Assembly (NCBI GenBank): GCA_024681795.1
Contig: JAILAD010000031.1
Coordinates: 1-44,434 of the forward strand
Direction: 5' to 3'
Source of the DNA: Lachnospiraceae bacterium
Lineage (GTDB): Bacteria > Bacillota > Clostridia > Lachnospirales > Lachnospiraceae
DNA: 44,434 bases
The translations under genes were made by a program, and so were the position numbers. Position 1 is the first letter of the stretch, and the number at the start of each line of letters is the position of its first letter. Below, piece after piece: positions 32,261 through 41,436 of this stretch. Below the pieces are notes generated by a model. That model was not told the DNA's origin and searched no databases. It saw only the letters and a list, made by a program, of their open reading frames with translations.

Positions 32261-34954
32261 ATGAACGACAGAAACAGCAGCGGCCTGTTTAATTTACAGA
32301 TGAGAAAACATTTACTGGTCTTCGTGTTTATCGTGTTGGCCGCCCTTGCTGCCCTTGTCGGACGAATTGTATACATCAATAAGAAGAGCGGCGCAGAGTA
32401 CGAAAAGAAGGTTTTATCCCAGCTTTCCGGTTACGACAGTGTGGTATTGCCATACAAGCGCGGCTCTATTTTAGACAGTAAGGGCACAACCCTTGCGACC
32501 TGCGAAAAAGTATATAATGTCAAACTAAGCACGAAAGACATTTCCTACTATATCGAAAGAGACAAGAATGAAGGACTTTATCAGGCAACGGCGGATGCAC
32601 TCGCAACCTGCTTCGGGGTAAATGCGAGCGACCTCGTTGCTTTTATGCGTTCCAATCCGGATAATACATACAAACTTGTTGCCAAAAGGGTGGCTTATGA
32701 AGAAGTGGAGCAGTTTAACGAGATGGTCAAAGCCGCCAAGGAGAACAAAGAGGCAAACAATATTTACGGAGTGGCATTTGACGAGGAATATATCCGTTCT
32801 TATCCGAACGGGTCAATGGCGGCCGATGTCATCGGATTCACTAACGACGGTAACGAGGGATCTTACGGACTGGAACAGTATTACAACGATACCCTGAACG
32901 GTACGGACGGCAGAATGTTCGGTTACCTGAATGAAAATTCCAATATGGAAAAGACGACGATTCCGGCGGTTGACGGACAGACTCTGGTTACCACGATTGA
33001 TGCAAATATTCAGAGAATCGTCGAAGAGAAAATGATAGCGTTAAACGAATCGCTTCGCGATAATGCGAGAGAAGGACTCGGATCCAACAATACCGGCGTT
33101 ATCGTTATGGAATGCGATACCGGAAACATCCTTGCGATGGCAAGCTATCCGACTTTTGACTTAAATGATGAACGGAAGGCGTCTTCCTATTATACGCCGG
33201 AGGAACTCGCGAGAATCAAGGAGAAACTGACAGCGGAAAAACTCGCAAAAATGGAGAACGGAGGCACCGTCATCACGGATTTGACCGAGGTGGCCAATCA
33301 GAATCAGACCGAAAGAACTTCCATGATTCAGTATGCAAACGGTCAGGCAAGTACGATTCAGAATCCCAAGCCGGGAACCATTCAGGCAGCGCAGGGACTG
33401 AATCCCGACGGAACCCTTGCAACCGGCACTGATGTGAACCAGGGGGACGGGGTTAATGGGTCAAATCAGCCTGACGGTAATACGAATACAGAAAATACCG
33501 GCAACGCAGACGGCACTGCCGAAGGCGGATACGTCAACCAGATTCAGACGGATGAATTCGGCAATCCGATGATTCAGGCAGTACAGGAACTTGTAACCGA
33601 TGCAGATGTGGATGACTACGCCAGAGCGCTTCGCTGGAGTAATTTCTGCATTCAGTCCACATATGAGCCGGGTTCCGTTGCAAAGCCTTTCACCGTTGCC
33701 TGCGGACTTGATTCCGGAAAAATGACGGGGAATGAAGTTTATTTCTGCGGTGGTAACCTTGAAGTGGGCGGTTTTAAAATCAAGTGCCACAACCGTTTCG
33801 GTGACGGACAGATGAGCGTTGAAAATGCAATCGCACAGTCCTGTAACGTAGCCCTGATGCGTATGGGTATGCAGATCGGAACAAACACTTTCCTTGATTA
33901 CTTCAGACGATTCAATTTCGGATATAAAACCAATATCGACCTTGCCGGTGAGGCAAAAACCAACACACTCGTATTCAATGAAAATACGATGGGACCGACT
34001 GAGCTTGCAACGTCTACGTTCGGGCAGGGATTTTCCGTGACTATGATTGAGATGGTTGCGGCATTTAATTCGATTATTAACGGCGGCTACTATTATCAGC
34101 CGCATATGGTCAGCCAGATTCTCGACGGAAACGGGGCGGTGGTACGTAACATTGAGCCCTGTGTTTTAAAGCAGACGGTTTCGAATTCCACTTCGGAAAA
34201 AATCGTCAGCTACTGCAATGCCGTTGTTACAAACGGTACCGGTAAAAAAGCCCGCCCTGCAGGTTATGCAATCGGCGGCAAGACCGGAACGGCCGAGACT
34301 TTTCCGCGTGACAAACACGACTATGTAACTTCCTTTATGGGATATGCGCCGGCGGAAGATCCGAAGATTATCGTGTATGTCGTTCTCGACAGACCGAATC
34401 TTCCGGACCAGCAGGGCGGTACCGCGCTTGCCTGCACGATGACGAAGGATATTCTTACGGAAGTTTTACCGTATATGAACATTTTTATGACCGAGGAACT
34501 GACTGATGCGGAAAAAGAGGATTTGATTTCGAAAGGCCTTTACAATGAGGCAATTTACCGTCCGGTTCACCGCGAAGATGCAGGCGGAGACAGCGACGGA
34601 ATAGCCGTTGTGCTCGATGACAAGGATATCCAGATTGATAAGGAAACCGGATATGCAATCGATCCCGAAACGGGAGAATTCCTTGATCCCGAGACCGGTT
34701 ATCCGATTTCACCGTCTTCCGACTTGCCTGATTTTAGTGTAAGACCGGAAGCTGCGGACGGAATCGTTCCTACGGACGGAACAACACAGGGAACAACAAC
34801 GCAGGGAACGGACGGACAGTTTCTGAATGCGGACGGAACGACCGCGAGTACCATTCAGAATTATACAGGTGACAACGGCAATAACGTTAACAGCGATTTG
34901 GTAAACGGAACAGTGCAACAGGGTCCGGATGACACGGTGAGAAACAGACATTAA
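32261..34954 (+). CDS. ftsI: Class B penicillin-binding protein (FtsI/SpoVD-like transpeptidase)
   Basis: An 897-residue septal peptidoglycan transpeptidase. It has one N-terminal membrane helix (about 18-38), a dimerisation/pedestal region, and a transpeptidase domain with SVAK (S472, K475), SCN (527-529) and KTGT (674-677). It is much longer than the usual 570-750 residues because of an insert of about 115 residues (about 335-450), rich in N, T, G and Q (GQASTIQNPKPGTIQAAQGL, NQPDGNTNTENTG), placed just before the catalytic serine. A disordered tail (PETGEFLDPETGYPISP) follows the domain. No PASTA domain is seen. It sits between ftsL and mraY, as expected. Confidence 0.92.
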   Translation: MNDRNSSGLFNLQMRKHLLVFVFIVLAALAALVGRIVYINKKSGAEYEKKVLSQLSGYDSVVLPYKRGSILDSKGTTLATCEKVYNVKLSTKDISYYIERDKNEGLYQATADALATCFGVNASDLVAFMRSNPDNTYKLVAKRVAYEEVEQFNEMVKAAKENKEANNIYGVAFDEEYIRSYPNGSMAADVIGFTNDGNEGSYGLEQYYNDTLNGTDGRMFGYLNENSNMEKTTIPAVDGQTLVTTIDANIQRIVEEKMIALNESLRDNAREGLGSNNTGVIVMECDTGNILAMASYPTFDLNDERKASSYYTPEELARIKEKLTAEKLAKMENGGTVITDLTEVANQNQTERTSMIQYANGQASTIQNPKPGTIQAAQGLNPDGTLATGTDVNQGDGVNGSNQPDGNTNTENTGNADGTAEGGYVNQIQTDEFGNPMIQAVQELVTDADVDDYARALRWSNFCIQSTYEPGSVAKPFTVACGLDSGKMTGNEVYFCGGNLEVGGFKIKCHNRFGDGQMSVENAIAQSCNVALMRMGMQIGTNTFLDYFRRFNFGYKTNIDLAGEAKTNTLVFNENTMGPTELATSTFGQGFSVTMIEMVAAFNSIINGGYYYQPHMVSQILDGNGAVVRNIEPCVLKQTVSNSTSEKIVSYCNAVVTNGTGKKARPAGYAIGGKTGTAETFPRDKHDYVTSFMGYAPAEDPKIIVYVVLDRPNLPDQQGGTALACTMTKDILTEVLPYMNIFMTEELTDAEKEDLISKGLYNEAIYRPVHREDAGGDSDGIAVVLDDKDIQIDKETGYAIDPETGEFLDPETGYPISPSSDLPDFSVRPEAADGIVPTDGTTQGTTTQGTDGQFLNADGTTASTIQNYTGDNGNNVNSDLVNGTVQQGPDDTVRNRH

Positions 34955-35042
34955 CGGTGCCTGATTAACGGTGCCTCATTAACGGTGCCTGACCCCATTA
35001 CGAAAATGTTACATCACCGTAATGGTGCCTGACCCCATTACG
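34952..35042 (-). repeat. dcw hairpin-repeat units between ftsI and mraY
   Basis: In the opposite orientation to the 30.5-kb copies: partial units TAACGGTGCCTGA (34952-34964) and TAACGGTGCCTCA (34966-34978), then full units ending GGTGCCTGACCCCATTACG at 34979-35002 and 35019-35042. A spacer AAAATGTTACATCACC separates the full units. The first partial unit provides the stop codon of the penicillin-binding protein gene. Confidence 0.75.
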
Positions 35043-35057
35043 ATAAAAGGAGTAATC

Positions 35058-36020
35058 ATGCTTCAGACAATACTTGCACTTCTCATAGCATTTGCAATAT
35101 CTGCCGGACTCGGTCCGGTCGTAATTCCGATTCTTCGAAGATTAAAAATCGGCCAGACCATTCGAAATGAAGGCCCGGAAACGCATCTTGCAAAAAACGG
35201 AACTCCGACGATGGGCGGAGTATTGATTCTTCTCGGAATTATTGTCGGAAGTCTTGTATTTATTAAAACCTCCGATAAAATCCTGCCGATTCTTTTTCTG
35301 ACTGTCGGCTTCGGAATTGTCGGATTCATTGATGATTTCATTAAAGTAGTGTTAAAACGTTCCATGGGACTTCGTGCCTGGCAGAAGATGAGCCTGCAGA
35401 TTCTGATTACCGGCCTTTTCGGTGCTTATATGCAGTTTATGTCGGATGTACCGCTTGATATGATTATTCCGTTCACGGGCGGCAAAGAGATTCATTTAGC
35501 CCATATGCCATATCTCACGATTCCGCTTTTGTTCCTCGTGGTTCTCGGAACCGATACCGGTGCGAACTTCACGGACGGACTTGACGGACTGGCAAGCAAA
35601 GTAACATCTGTGATTGCGGTCTTCTTTGCGGTTGTTTCCCTGATTAAGGGAGGCGGAACGGAAGTGCCGGCTGCAGCGTTAATCGGCGGCTTGTTGGGAT
35701 TCTTACTGTACAATTCCTACCCGGCAAAAGTATTCATGGGAGATACCGGCGCACTCGCGCTCGGCGGATTCGTTGCGGCAGAGGCATATCTTCTGAAAAT
35801 GCCGCTCTTTATTCCGATTATCGCATTTATCTACCTGGCGGAGGTTGTCAGTGTAATGCTTCAGGTCAGCTATTTTAAGTTAAGTCACGGAAAACGAATT
35901 TTCAAAATGGCGCCGATTCATCATCATTTTGAAAAATGCGGCTATAAAGAAACGAAGGTTGTAAGTGCATTTACAATTGTGACGGTTATTATGTGCTGTA
36001 TCGCTTTACTTGGGATATAA
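35058..36020 (+). CDS. mraY: Phospho-N-acetylmuramoyl-pentapeptide-transferase MraY
   Basis: A 320-residue integral membrane enzyme that makes lipid I from UDP-MurNAc-pentapeptide and undecaprenyl phosphate. It has about ten hydrophobic helices and the family motifs: GTPTMGGVLIL, GFIDDFIKV, NFTDGLDGLA (with the Mg2+-binding aspartates) and MAPIHHHFEKCG. The start at 35058 (MLQTILALLIAFAIS) has AAAAGGAG about six bases upstream; a frame from 35022 would translate the repeat and is rejected. Length is normal. Confidence 0.95.
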   Translation: MLQTILALLIAFAISAGLGPVVIPILRRLKIGQTIRNEGPETHLAKNGTPTMGGVLILLGIIVGSLVFIKTSDKILPILFLTVGFGIVGFIDDFIKVVLKRSMGLRAWQKMSLQILITGLFGAYMQFMSDVPLDMIIPFTGGKEIHLAHMPYLTIPLLFLVVLGTDTGANFTDGLDGLASKVTSVIAVFFAVVSLIKGGGTEVPAAALIGGLLGFLLYNSYPAKVFMGDTGALALGGFVAAEAYLLKMPLFIPIIAFIYLAEVVSVMLQVSYFKLSHGKRIFKMAPIHHHFEKCGYKETKVVSAFTIVTVIMCCIALLGI

Positions 36021-36021
36021 T

Positions 36022-36098
36022 TGTAATGGGGTCAGGCACCGTTACAAAATTGTTACAGAAACGTAATGGTAACGTAATGGGGTCAGGCACCATTACAC
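36022..36098 (+). repeat. dcw hairpin-repeat units between mraY and murD
   Basis: Two units in forward orientation, GTAATGGGGTCAGGCACC then GTTAC near 36023-36045 and GTAATGGGGTCAGGCACC then ATTAC near 36074-36096, with a spacer containing AAAATTGTTACAG. The second has the perfect arms GTAATGG and CCATTAC. The block begins two bases after the mraY stop and ends shortly before the murD ribosome binding site, and resembles an inverted relative of the 35.0-kb copy. Confidence 0.75.
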
Positions 36099-36114
36099 GA
36101 AAAGGGGATAAAAT

Positions 36115-37611
36115 ATGGACTATAAAAACAAAAACGCTTTGATTATCGGAGCCGGAGTGAGCGGCGTGGCAGCGTATGACCTGCTTCTTCGTGCCGGCGC
36201 AAACCCGATTCTTTACGATTCCAATTCCAATTTAAATACGAACGATGTTCGAAACAAAACCTGCGAAAAGGAGAAAGCAAACGTAATTCTCGGAGAATTG
36301 CCGGAGGCGGTAAAAAAATCCCTGGATCTGGTTGTGCTTAGCCCCGGTGTTCCGACGGATACGGGACTTGCGCTGGAACTTGCGCAGCGCGGACTCTATA
36401 TCACGGGCGAAATCGAACTTGCCTATTCCGTTGCGAAAGGCCGCCTGATTGCAATTACCGGAACCAACGGAAAGACCACAACCACCGCACTTGTCGGTAA
36501 AATCACAGCCGATTACTTAAACTCGTTTAAGGAAGCGGACGGGAACAATTCTCCGGATGCAGGTCATAACGGATCGAATCCGAACAGAAAAAAACACGGA
36601 ACTTCTTATGTGGTCGGCAATATCGGAATTCCGTATACTTCGGTTGCGCTTGCGACAAGCGATGAAGACATTACGGTTGCAGAGATTTCCAGTTTCCAGC
36701 TTGAAACCATTCATGATTTTCATCCTGACGTTTCCGCAATTCTGAATATAACGCCGGATCATTTAAACCGCCATCATACGATGGAAAATTACATTCATGC
36801 AAAAGAAGACATAACCCTGAACCAGACGGCTGCGGATACCTGCGTATTAAATTACGAAGATGAGGTTTTAAGGGCATTCGGAGAAAAAATATCCGGCAGG
36901 AAAACAGTGGAAGAAAACGATAATGATCCCGCAGCCGTGGGCGGAATGAAATGTAAAGTCAGATTTTTCTCCTCCGCGAGAAAATTAAAAGACGGTTGTT
37001 TTTATGAGGATGAATATATCTACATCGCGAGAGGCGGTGTGGAAGAGAAACTTATGAATATTCATGAGATGAAACTTCTCGGACTGCATAACGTGGAAAA
37101 CGTCATGGCCGCGATTCTCATGGCAGATGCCATGCATATTCCGATGGACAGAATCCTTGAAAGCGTCAGGGAATTCAAGGCAGTCGAACACCGTATCGAG
37201 TTTGTGGAAAACGTAAAGGGTGTTGATTATTACAACGATTCCAAAGGCACCAATCCGGATGCCGCAATCAAGGCAGTGCTTGCCATGAACCGTCCGACCG
37301 TGTTAATCGGCGGCGGATATGATAAGGAAAGCACCTACGACGAGTGGATTGAGAGCTTCGGGACAAAGGTAAAGGCGCTGGTTTTGCTCGGACAGACTGC
37401 CGATAAAATCGAAGCCTGCGCAAGAAAGCATGGTTTTACGAATATTTACCGCGTGGAAAGTCTGGAAGAAGCGGTGGATAAGTGTGCCGAACTTGCCGTG
37501 GAAGGGGATGCAGTCCTGCTTTCTCCGGCATGTGCAAGCTGGGGAATGTTCCCGAATTATGAAGTCAGAGGCACCATGTTTAAAGAACTTGTAAGATACC
37601 TGCCGAAGTAA
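36115..37611 (+). CDS. murD: UDP-N-acetylmuramoylalanine--D-glutamate ligase MurD
   Basis: A 498-residue cytoplasmic ligase that adds D-glutamate to UDP-MurNAc-L-alanine using ATP. An N-terminal Rossmann part (LIIGAGVSGVAAYDLL) is followed by the ATP site GTNGKTTTT (116-124), the central domain with LNITPDHLNRH, and the ligase C-terminal domain (NDSKGTNPDAAIKAV; LLSPACASWGMFPNYEVRG). AAAAGGGG precedes the ATG. It is about 45 residues longer than typical. A hydrophilic insert (about 138-162; NNSPDAGHNGSNPNRKKHG) follows the ATP site, and a second small one sits near 265 (EENDNDPAAVGG). Confidence 0.95.
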   Translation: MDYKNKNALIIGAGVSGVAAYDLLLRAGANPILYDSNSNLNTNDVRNKTCEKEKANVILGELPEAVKKSLDLVVLSPGVPTDTGLALELAQRGLYITGEIELAYSVAKGRLIAITGTNGKTTTTALVGKITADYLNSFKEADGNNSPDAGHNGSNPNRKKHGTSYVVGNIGIPYTSVALATSDEDITVAEISSFQLETIHDFHPDVSAILNITPDHLNRHHTMENYIHAKEDITLNQTAADTCVLNYEDEVLRAFGEKISGRKTVEENDNDPAAVGGMKCKVRFFSSARKLKDGCFYEDEYIYIARGGVEEKLMNIHEMKLLGLHNVENVMAAILMADAMHIPMDRILESVREFKAVEHRIEFVENVKGVDYYNDSKGTNPDAAIKAVLAMNRPTVLIGGGYDKESTYDEWIESFGTKVKALVLLGQTADKIEACARKHGFTNIYRVESLEEAVDKCAELAVEGDAVLLSPACASWGMFPNYEVRGTMFKELVRYLPK

Positions 37612-37726
37612 AAAAACGAACACGAAAAAACAAGCAAAAAGCAGAAAGCAAATATAAAGCAATCCGCAGTAAAAATACTCGGAGAAAGCAGCAAATAATA
37701 CTCAGAGAAATCAGGGAAGAACAGAA

Positions 37727-38923
37727 TTGAGAGCACTGGATCGTATTCGCAACAAATATCATAAAGAAGAGGGCAGGAAATCCTATTTCGATTTTACCCT
37801 CCTTGCCGTAGTGGTACTGCTTGTCTGCTTCGGCTTTGTTATGATTTACTCTGCGAGTGCATACCAGGCAAATCTTAAATTCGGTAATTCTGCGTATTTC
37901 TTAAGAAAGCAGATTATGTCTTCTGCGATGGGATTTGTGGTTATGACGGTGCTGATTTTCATTCCGCCCGTCGTTTATAAAAAAGTTCCGAGTGTCACTT
38001 TTATTATTCTGGCCTTTGTTGTTATGGCTCTTTTACTGATTCCGGGAATCCATATTTCTTCCCATGGTGCAACCAGATGGGTGAAATTAGGGCCGCTGCC
38101 TCAGTTTGAACCCGTGGAGCTTGTAAAACTTCTGGTAATCCTTTATTATGCGAAAATTATAACCAGAAAGCAGAAGGACATGGACAAGTGGTCAGGATTG
38201 ATTTTACCGCTGATTCCGCTTGGCGCACTCGGACTGTTTATTTATCTTGTGAGCAGGAATATGAGTTCCGCTCTTATTGTAATGCTGATTCCGATTTTGA
38301 TGATTTCGATTATTGCCAAGGATATCAGAAAAATTCTCCTGATCTGGGGCATAGTGTTTTTGATTGCGGCAGGTGCTGTAGGCGTCATTGTTTTGCTGGA
38401 TCATTTCAGTCAGGGAGAAGCATCGGCGATTTCCTTCCGTTTCGGACGTGTACTTGCATGGCTTCATCCGGAAAAATACAGTTCCGATGAAGGTTTCCAG
38501 GTTCTTCAGGCTCTTTATGCAATCGGTTCCGGTGGACTGTTCGGTAAAGGACTCGGTGAAAGTGTCGTAAAAATCGGTGATATTTCCGAGGCACAGAATG
38601 ATATGATTTTCTCTATCGTATGCGAAGAACTCGGTATTTTCGGCGCGGCATGCATCATCTTTTTATTCGGGCTGTTAATTCACAGATTGTTTATTATTGC
38701 GGGAAATACCAGGGATTTGTTTAATGCAATGATTGTAATCGGAATCCTTTGCCATTTTTCCGTTCAGGTTGTTCTGAATATCGCGGTGGTGACAAATACG
38801 GTGCCGAACACCGGTGTATCCCTGCCGTTTATATCCGCAGGCGGTACCTCTGTGCTTTTATTCCTTGCTGAAATAGGAATTGCGCTGTCAGTCGGGCGAA
38901 CCATCCAGATTGACCGGCGGTAG
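37727..38923 (+). CDS. ftsW: SEDS-family peptidoglycan polymerase FtsW
   Basis: A 398-residue polytopic membrane glycosyltransferase of the SEDS family (FtsW/RodA/SpoVE). About ten membrane helices; family motifs include FGFVMIYSASAYQ near the first helix, FEPVELVKLLVILYYAK, and the C-terminal NTVPNTGVSLPFISAGGTS. Starts at TTG 37727 with an AGGGAAGA site. Being next to murD and before ftsQ favours FtsW over RodA; whether it also acts in sporulation (SpoVE) is open. A 115-base A-rich gap separates it from murD. Confidence 0.9.
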   Translation: MRALDRIRNKYHKEEGRKSYFDFTLLAVVVLLVCFGFVMIYSASAYQANLKFGNSAYFLRKQIMSSAMGFVVMTVLIFIPPVVYKKVPSVTFIILAFVVMALLLIPGIHISSHGATRWVKLGPLPQFEPVELVKLLVILYYAKIITRKQKDMDKWSGLILPLIPLGALGLFIYLVSRNMSSALIVMLIPILMISIIAKDIRKILLIWGIVFLIAAGAVGVIVLLDHFSQGEASAISFRFGRVLAWLHPEKYSSDEGFQVLQALYAIGSGGLFGKGLGESVVKIGDISEAQNDMIFSIVCEELGIFGAACIIFLFGLLIHRLFIIAGNTRDLFNAMIVIGILCHFSVQVVLNIAVVTNTVPNTGVSLPFISAGGTSVLLFLAEIGIALSVGRTIQIDRR

Positions 38924-38931
38924 GTGATACT

Positions 38932-39909
38932 ATGGCAGGAGGAAAAAACAAAAACAAAGGCAATACAGGAAAAATGCCGAAACACACAGGCAATACAGGA
39001 AAAATGCCGAAACACACAGGCAACACCGGAAAAATGCCGAAACACACAGGCAACACCGGAAGAATCCACACGGGAAGCACAGGCAGAATTCATACAGGCA
39101 ATACGGGGCGTATTCCCACAGGCAATACCGGAAAAATCCAGAAGGTGGATTTCGGGAAAAAGAATACCTCTGCCGAAATACTTGGAAAATTGAAGCGGAT
39201 TCGCATACTTCTTGCGATTCTGATTGTGGTAATGCTTGCGGGCGGTGCATTGTTCCTGATTGAAGGCTTTAAAATCCGTAATGTCAGGGTGGAGGGAAGT
39301 ACCCATTATACTCCCGACCAGATCCGGGACATGGTCATTACCGACAAACTCAGTGAAAATTCCCTGTATCTGAAATACAAACTGAAAGCAAAAAAAATAG
39401 AAGACATCCCGTTTGTGGAGCATATGGATGTCGTGATAGAAGACCGGACAAGCATCAAAATCATCGTCTATGAAAAAGCGATTGCGGGATATGTCGTGTA
39501 TCTGGAAAACAGGATGTATTTTGACAAGGACGGAATTGTTGTGGAGAGTTCGAAAGACAAAGTACCGGGGATTCCGGAAATCTCCGGCCTGGATTTTGAC
39601 CATGTAATTCTTCATGAACCGCTTCCTGTGGATGATCCGAGAATTTTCAAGGAAATCTTAAGTCTGACCCAGCTTTTGAATAAAAATAATCTCGATGCGG
39701 ATAAAATCTATTTTGATTATATGGGTGATATTACATTGTATTTTGACGGAATCAGGGTTGCGCTCGGAAACGGAGAATACCTTGAGGAACGTGTAACTCA
39801 TCTGGCTGCGATTTTGGAAGAAGCAAGACCGATGGGCTTCAGCGGAAAACTTCATATGGAAAGTTTTACGGTGGCAAATCCGAAAACCAGTTTTGAAATA
39901 GATGAATAA
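38932..39909 (+). CDS. ftsQ: Cell division protein FtsQ/DivIB with repetitive N-terminus
   Basis: A 325-residue bitopic division protein. One membrane helix (about 91-110; RILLAILIVVMLAGGALFLI) is followed by a POTRA domain (FKIRNVRVEGSTHYTPDQIR) and the FtsQ core. The cytoplasmic N-terminus is unusual: three identical ten-residue units (NTGKMPKHTG, residues 11-40) and then three eight-residue units of the (N/S)TGRI(H/P)TG type to about 64. The tail is basic and surely disordered. It begins eight bases after ftsW and belongs with ftsL and ftsW in the divisome. Confidence 0.85.
   Translation: MAGGKNKNKGNTGKMPKHTGNTGKMPKHTGNTGKMPKHTGNTGRIHTGSTGRIHTGNTGRIPTGNTGKIQKVDFGKKNTSAEILGKLKRIRILLAILIVVMLAGGALFLIEGFKIRNVRVEGSTHYTPDQIRDMVITDKLSENSLYLKYKLKAKKIEDIPFVEHMDVVIEDRTSIKIIVYEKAIAGYVVYLENRMYFDKDGIVVESSKDKVPGIPEISGLDFDHVILHEPLPVDDPRIFKEILSLTQLLNKNNLDADKIYFDYMGDITLYFDGIRVALGNGEYLEERVTHLAAILEEARPMGFSGKLHMESFTVANPKTSFEIDE
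38962..39123 (+). repeat. Coding tandem repeats in ftsQ
   Basis: Three 30-bp units (38962-38991, 38992-39021, 39022-39051) followed by three 24-bp units (39052-39075, 39076-39099, 39100-39123). Units are in multiples of three bases and stay in frame, so copy number can change without breaking the gene. The third 30-bp unit differs from the first two only at silent positions. Confidence 0.85.
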
Positions 39910-40040
39910 TTTAAAAAAAGTTATGTAAATTGCAAAAAAACATTGCATATTCCGATAAATGATTATATGATTATATAGGATATTGATGTCCTTTTTATTT
40001 GACTTGGCATATGTTGTGTTTTTTGAAAAATTGGTTTGTG

Positions 40041-40061
40041 CGGTCAACGATTTATTGACCG
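40041..40061 (+). promoter_or_regulatory. Perfect inverted repeat in the ftsZ leader
   Basis: CGGTCAA-CGATTTA-TTGACCG, a 7-bp perfect stem with a seven-base loop, 61 bases before the ftsZ start codon. No T-run follows. It could be an operator or a leader hairpin. The gap 39910-40122 is AT-rich and includes TTGACT (near 40000), a possible -35 box without a good -10. Confidence 0.5.
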
Positions 40062-40122
40062 AAACGATAAATGCGATAGCGAAAGAAATGCAGGTAAAAA
40101 GGGATGTTAGGAGGATGAAGCC

Positions 40123-41340
40123 TTGATCGAAATCAAAGCAAATGATGAAAGTTCAGCAGCAAAGATTATTGTTGTCGGTGTCGGCGGTGCAGGAAACAAT
40201 GCGGTAAACCGAATGATTGACGATAATGTGGGCGGAGTGGAATTCATCGGTGTCAATACCGATAATCAGGCTCTGAAAAACTGCAAAGCACCGAAACTGA
40301 TTCAGATCGGTGAGAAAATTACGAAAGGACTCGGCGCAGGTGCAAAGCCTGAAGTCGGACAGGCGGCTGCGGAAGAGAACCGTGAGGAAATCGGCGATGC
40401 GCTTCAGGGTGCGGATATGGTATTCGTAACCTGCGGTATGGGCGGCGGAACCGGAACCGGTGCAGCTCCCGTTGTAGCGGAAATTTCCAAAGAGATGGGA
40501 ATTCTTACCGTCGGTGTTGTAACCAAGCCTTTCAAATTCGAAGCAAAGACACGTATGAACAATGCGGAGTCCGGAATCGAAAGATTAAAAGAGCATGTTG
40601 ATACTTTGATCGTAATCCCGAATGATAAATTGTTAGAGATTTGTGACAAAAAGACCACAATGCCGGAAGCATTAAAGAAGGCGGACGAAGTACTTCAGCA
40701 GTCCGTATCCGGTATTACGGACTTAATCAATGTTCCTGCTGTCATCAACCTTGACTTTGCAGATGTTAAGACCGTTATGCTTGACAAGGGCATCGCACAT
40801 ATCGGTATCGGTTCCGGCAAGGGCGAAGACAAAGCTCTCGAAGCTGTCCGTATGGCAGTGGAAAGTCCGTTGCTTGAAACCACGATTGACGGTGCAACCG
40901 ATGTCATCATTAACATCTCCGGAGACATCTCCTTATCCGATACAAATATTGCATCCAGCTATGTAACAGATATTACAGGCGAGCAGGTTAACATCATTCT
41001 CGGTGCCATGTATTCCGATGCAGAGCCCGACACCTGCAAGGTTACCGTTATTGCAACCGGTCTTTATTCCAAACCGGTACAGGGTTCCAGATATTCGGTT
41101 CCTTCCTATGCACATAATGCGGCACTTACCTCCGGATATACTACACCTTCCGGAAGAACGGTCGGCGCAACGCAGAGCATCAGCAGAACCGTACAGGGTG
41201 TTCAGCAGACACAGGTCATGCCTCAGCAGGCACCTGCACCCACACCCGTTCCGAGACCGGTTCAGAAGCCTTCGGAACTTCGCAGTAACGTACAGCAGAA
41301 ATCCATAGCCGTTCCGGATTTCCTGAAGAAGAGATCTTAA
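40123..41340 (+). CDS. ftsZ: Cell division GTPase FtsZ
   Basis: A 405-residue tubulin-like GTPase that forms the Z ring. Starts at TTG 40123 after a perfect AGGAGG. The nucleotide site includes [13 protein letters not shown] (19-31) and the tubulin signature GGGTGTG (108-114); the T7 synergy loop is in [13 protein letters not shown] flexible, proline- and glutamine-rich linker (about 320-390) leads to the conserved C-terminal peptide ([11 protein letters not shown]) that binds partners such as FtsA or SepF. Length and ends are complete. Confidence 0.97.
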   Translation: MIEIKANDESSAAKIIVVGVGGAGNNAVNRMIDDNVGGVEFIGVNTDNQALKNCKAPKLIQIGEKITKGLGAGAKPEVGQAAAEENREEIGDALQGADMVFVTCGMGGGTGTGAAPVVAEISKEMGILTVGVVTKPFKFEAKTRMNNAESGIERLKEHVDTLIVIPNDKLLEICDKKTTMPEALKKADEVLQQSVSGITDLINVPAVINLDFADVKTVMLDKGIAHIGIGSGKGEDKALEAVRMAVESPLLETTIDGATDVIINISGDISLSDTNIASSYVTDITGEQVNIILGAMYSDAEPDTCKVTVIATGLYSKPVQGSRYSVPSYAHNAALTSGYTTPSGRTVGATQSISRTVQGVQQTQVMPQQAPAPTPVPRPVQKPSELRSNVQQKSIAVPDFLKKRS

Positions 41341-41436
41341 TCGGTCAGAGAAGGAACACCGGAAAAAAGCGGGATGATATTTTAAAGATTTATGCATACC
41401 GCAAGTATTCCGGGATGAAATAAAAGGAGAACGACT

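Noticed and set aside
33461-34105. 214-residue frame on the minus strand inside the transpeptidase gene
   Set aside because: Opposite a gene with intact catalytic motifs; no start signal and no recognisable content.
38962-39123. CRISPR-like regular repeats
   Set aside because: Units are contiguous without spacers, and encode a repetitive in-frame segment of FtsQ.
38764-39615. 283-residue frame on the minus strand over ftsQ
   Set aside because: Shadow of the repetitive ftsQ coding sequence, with low-complexity content and no ribosome binding site.
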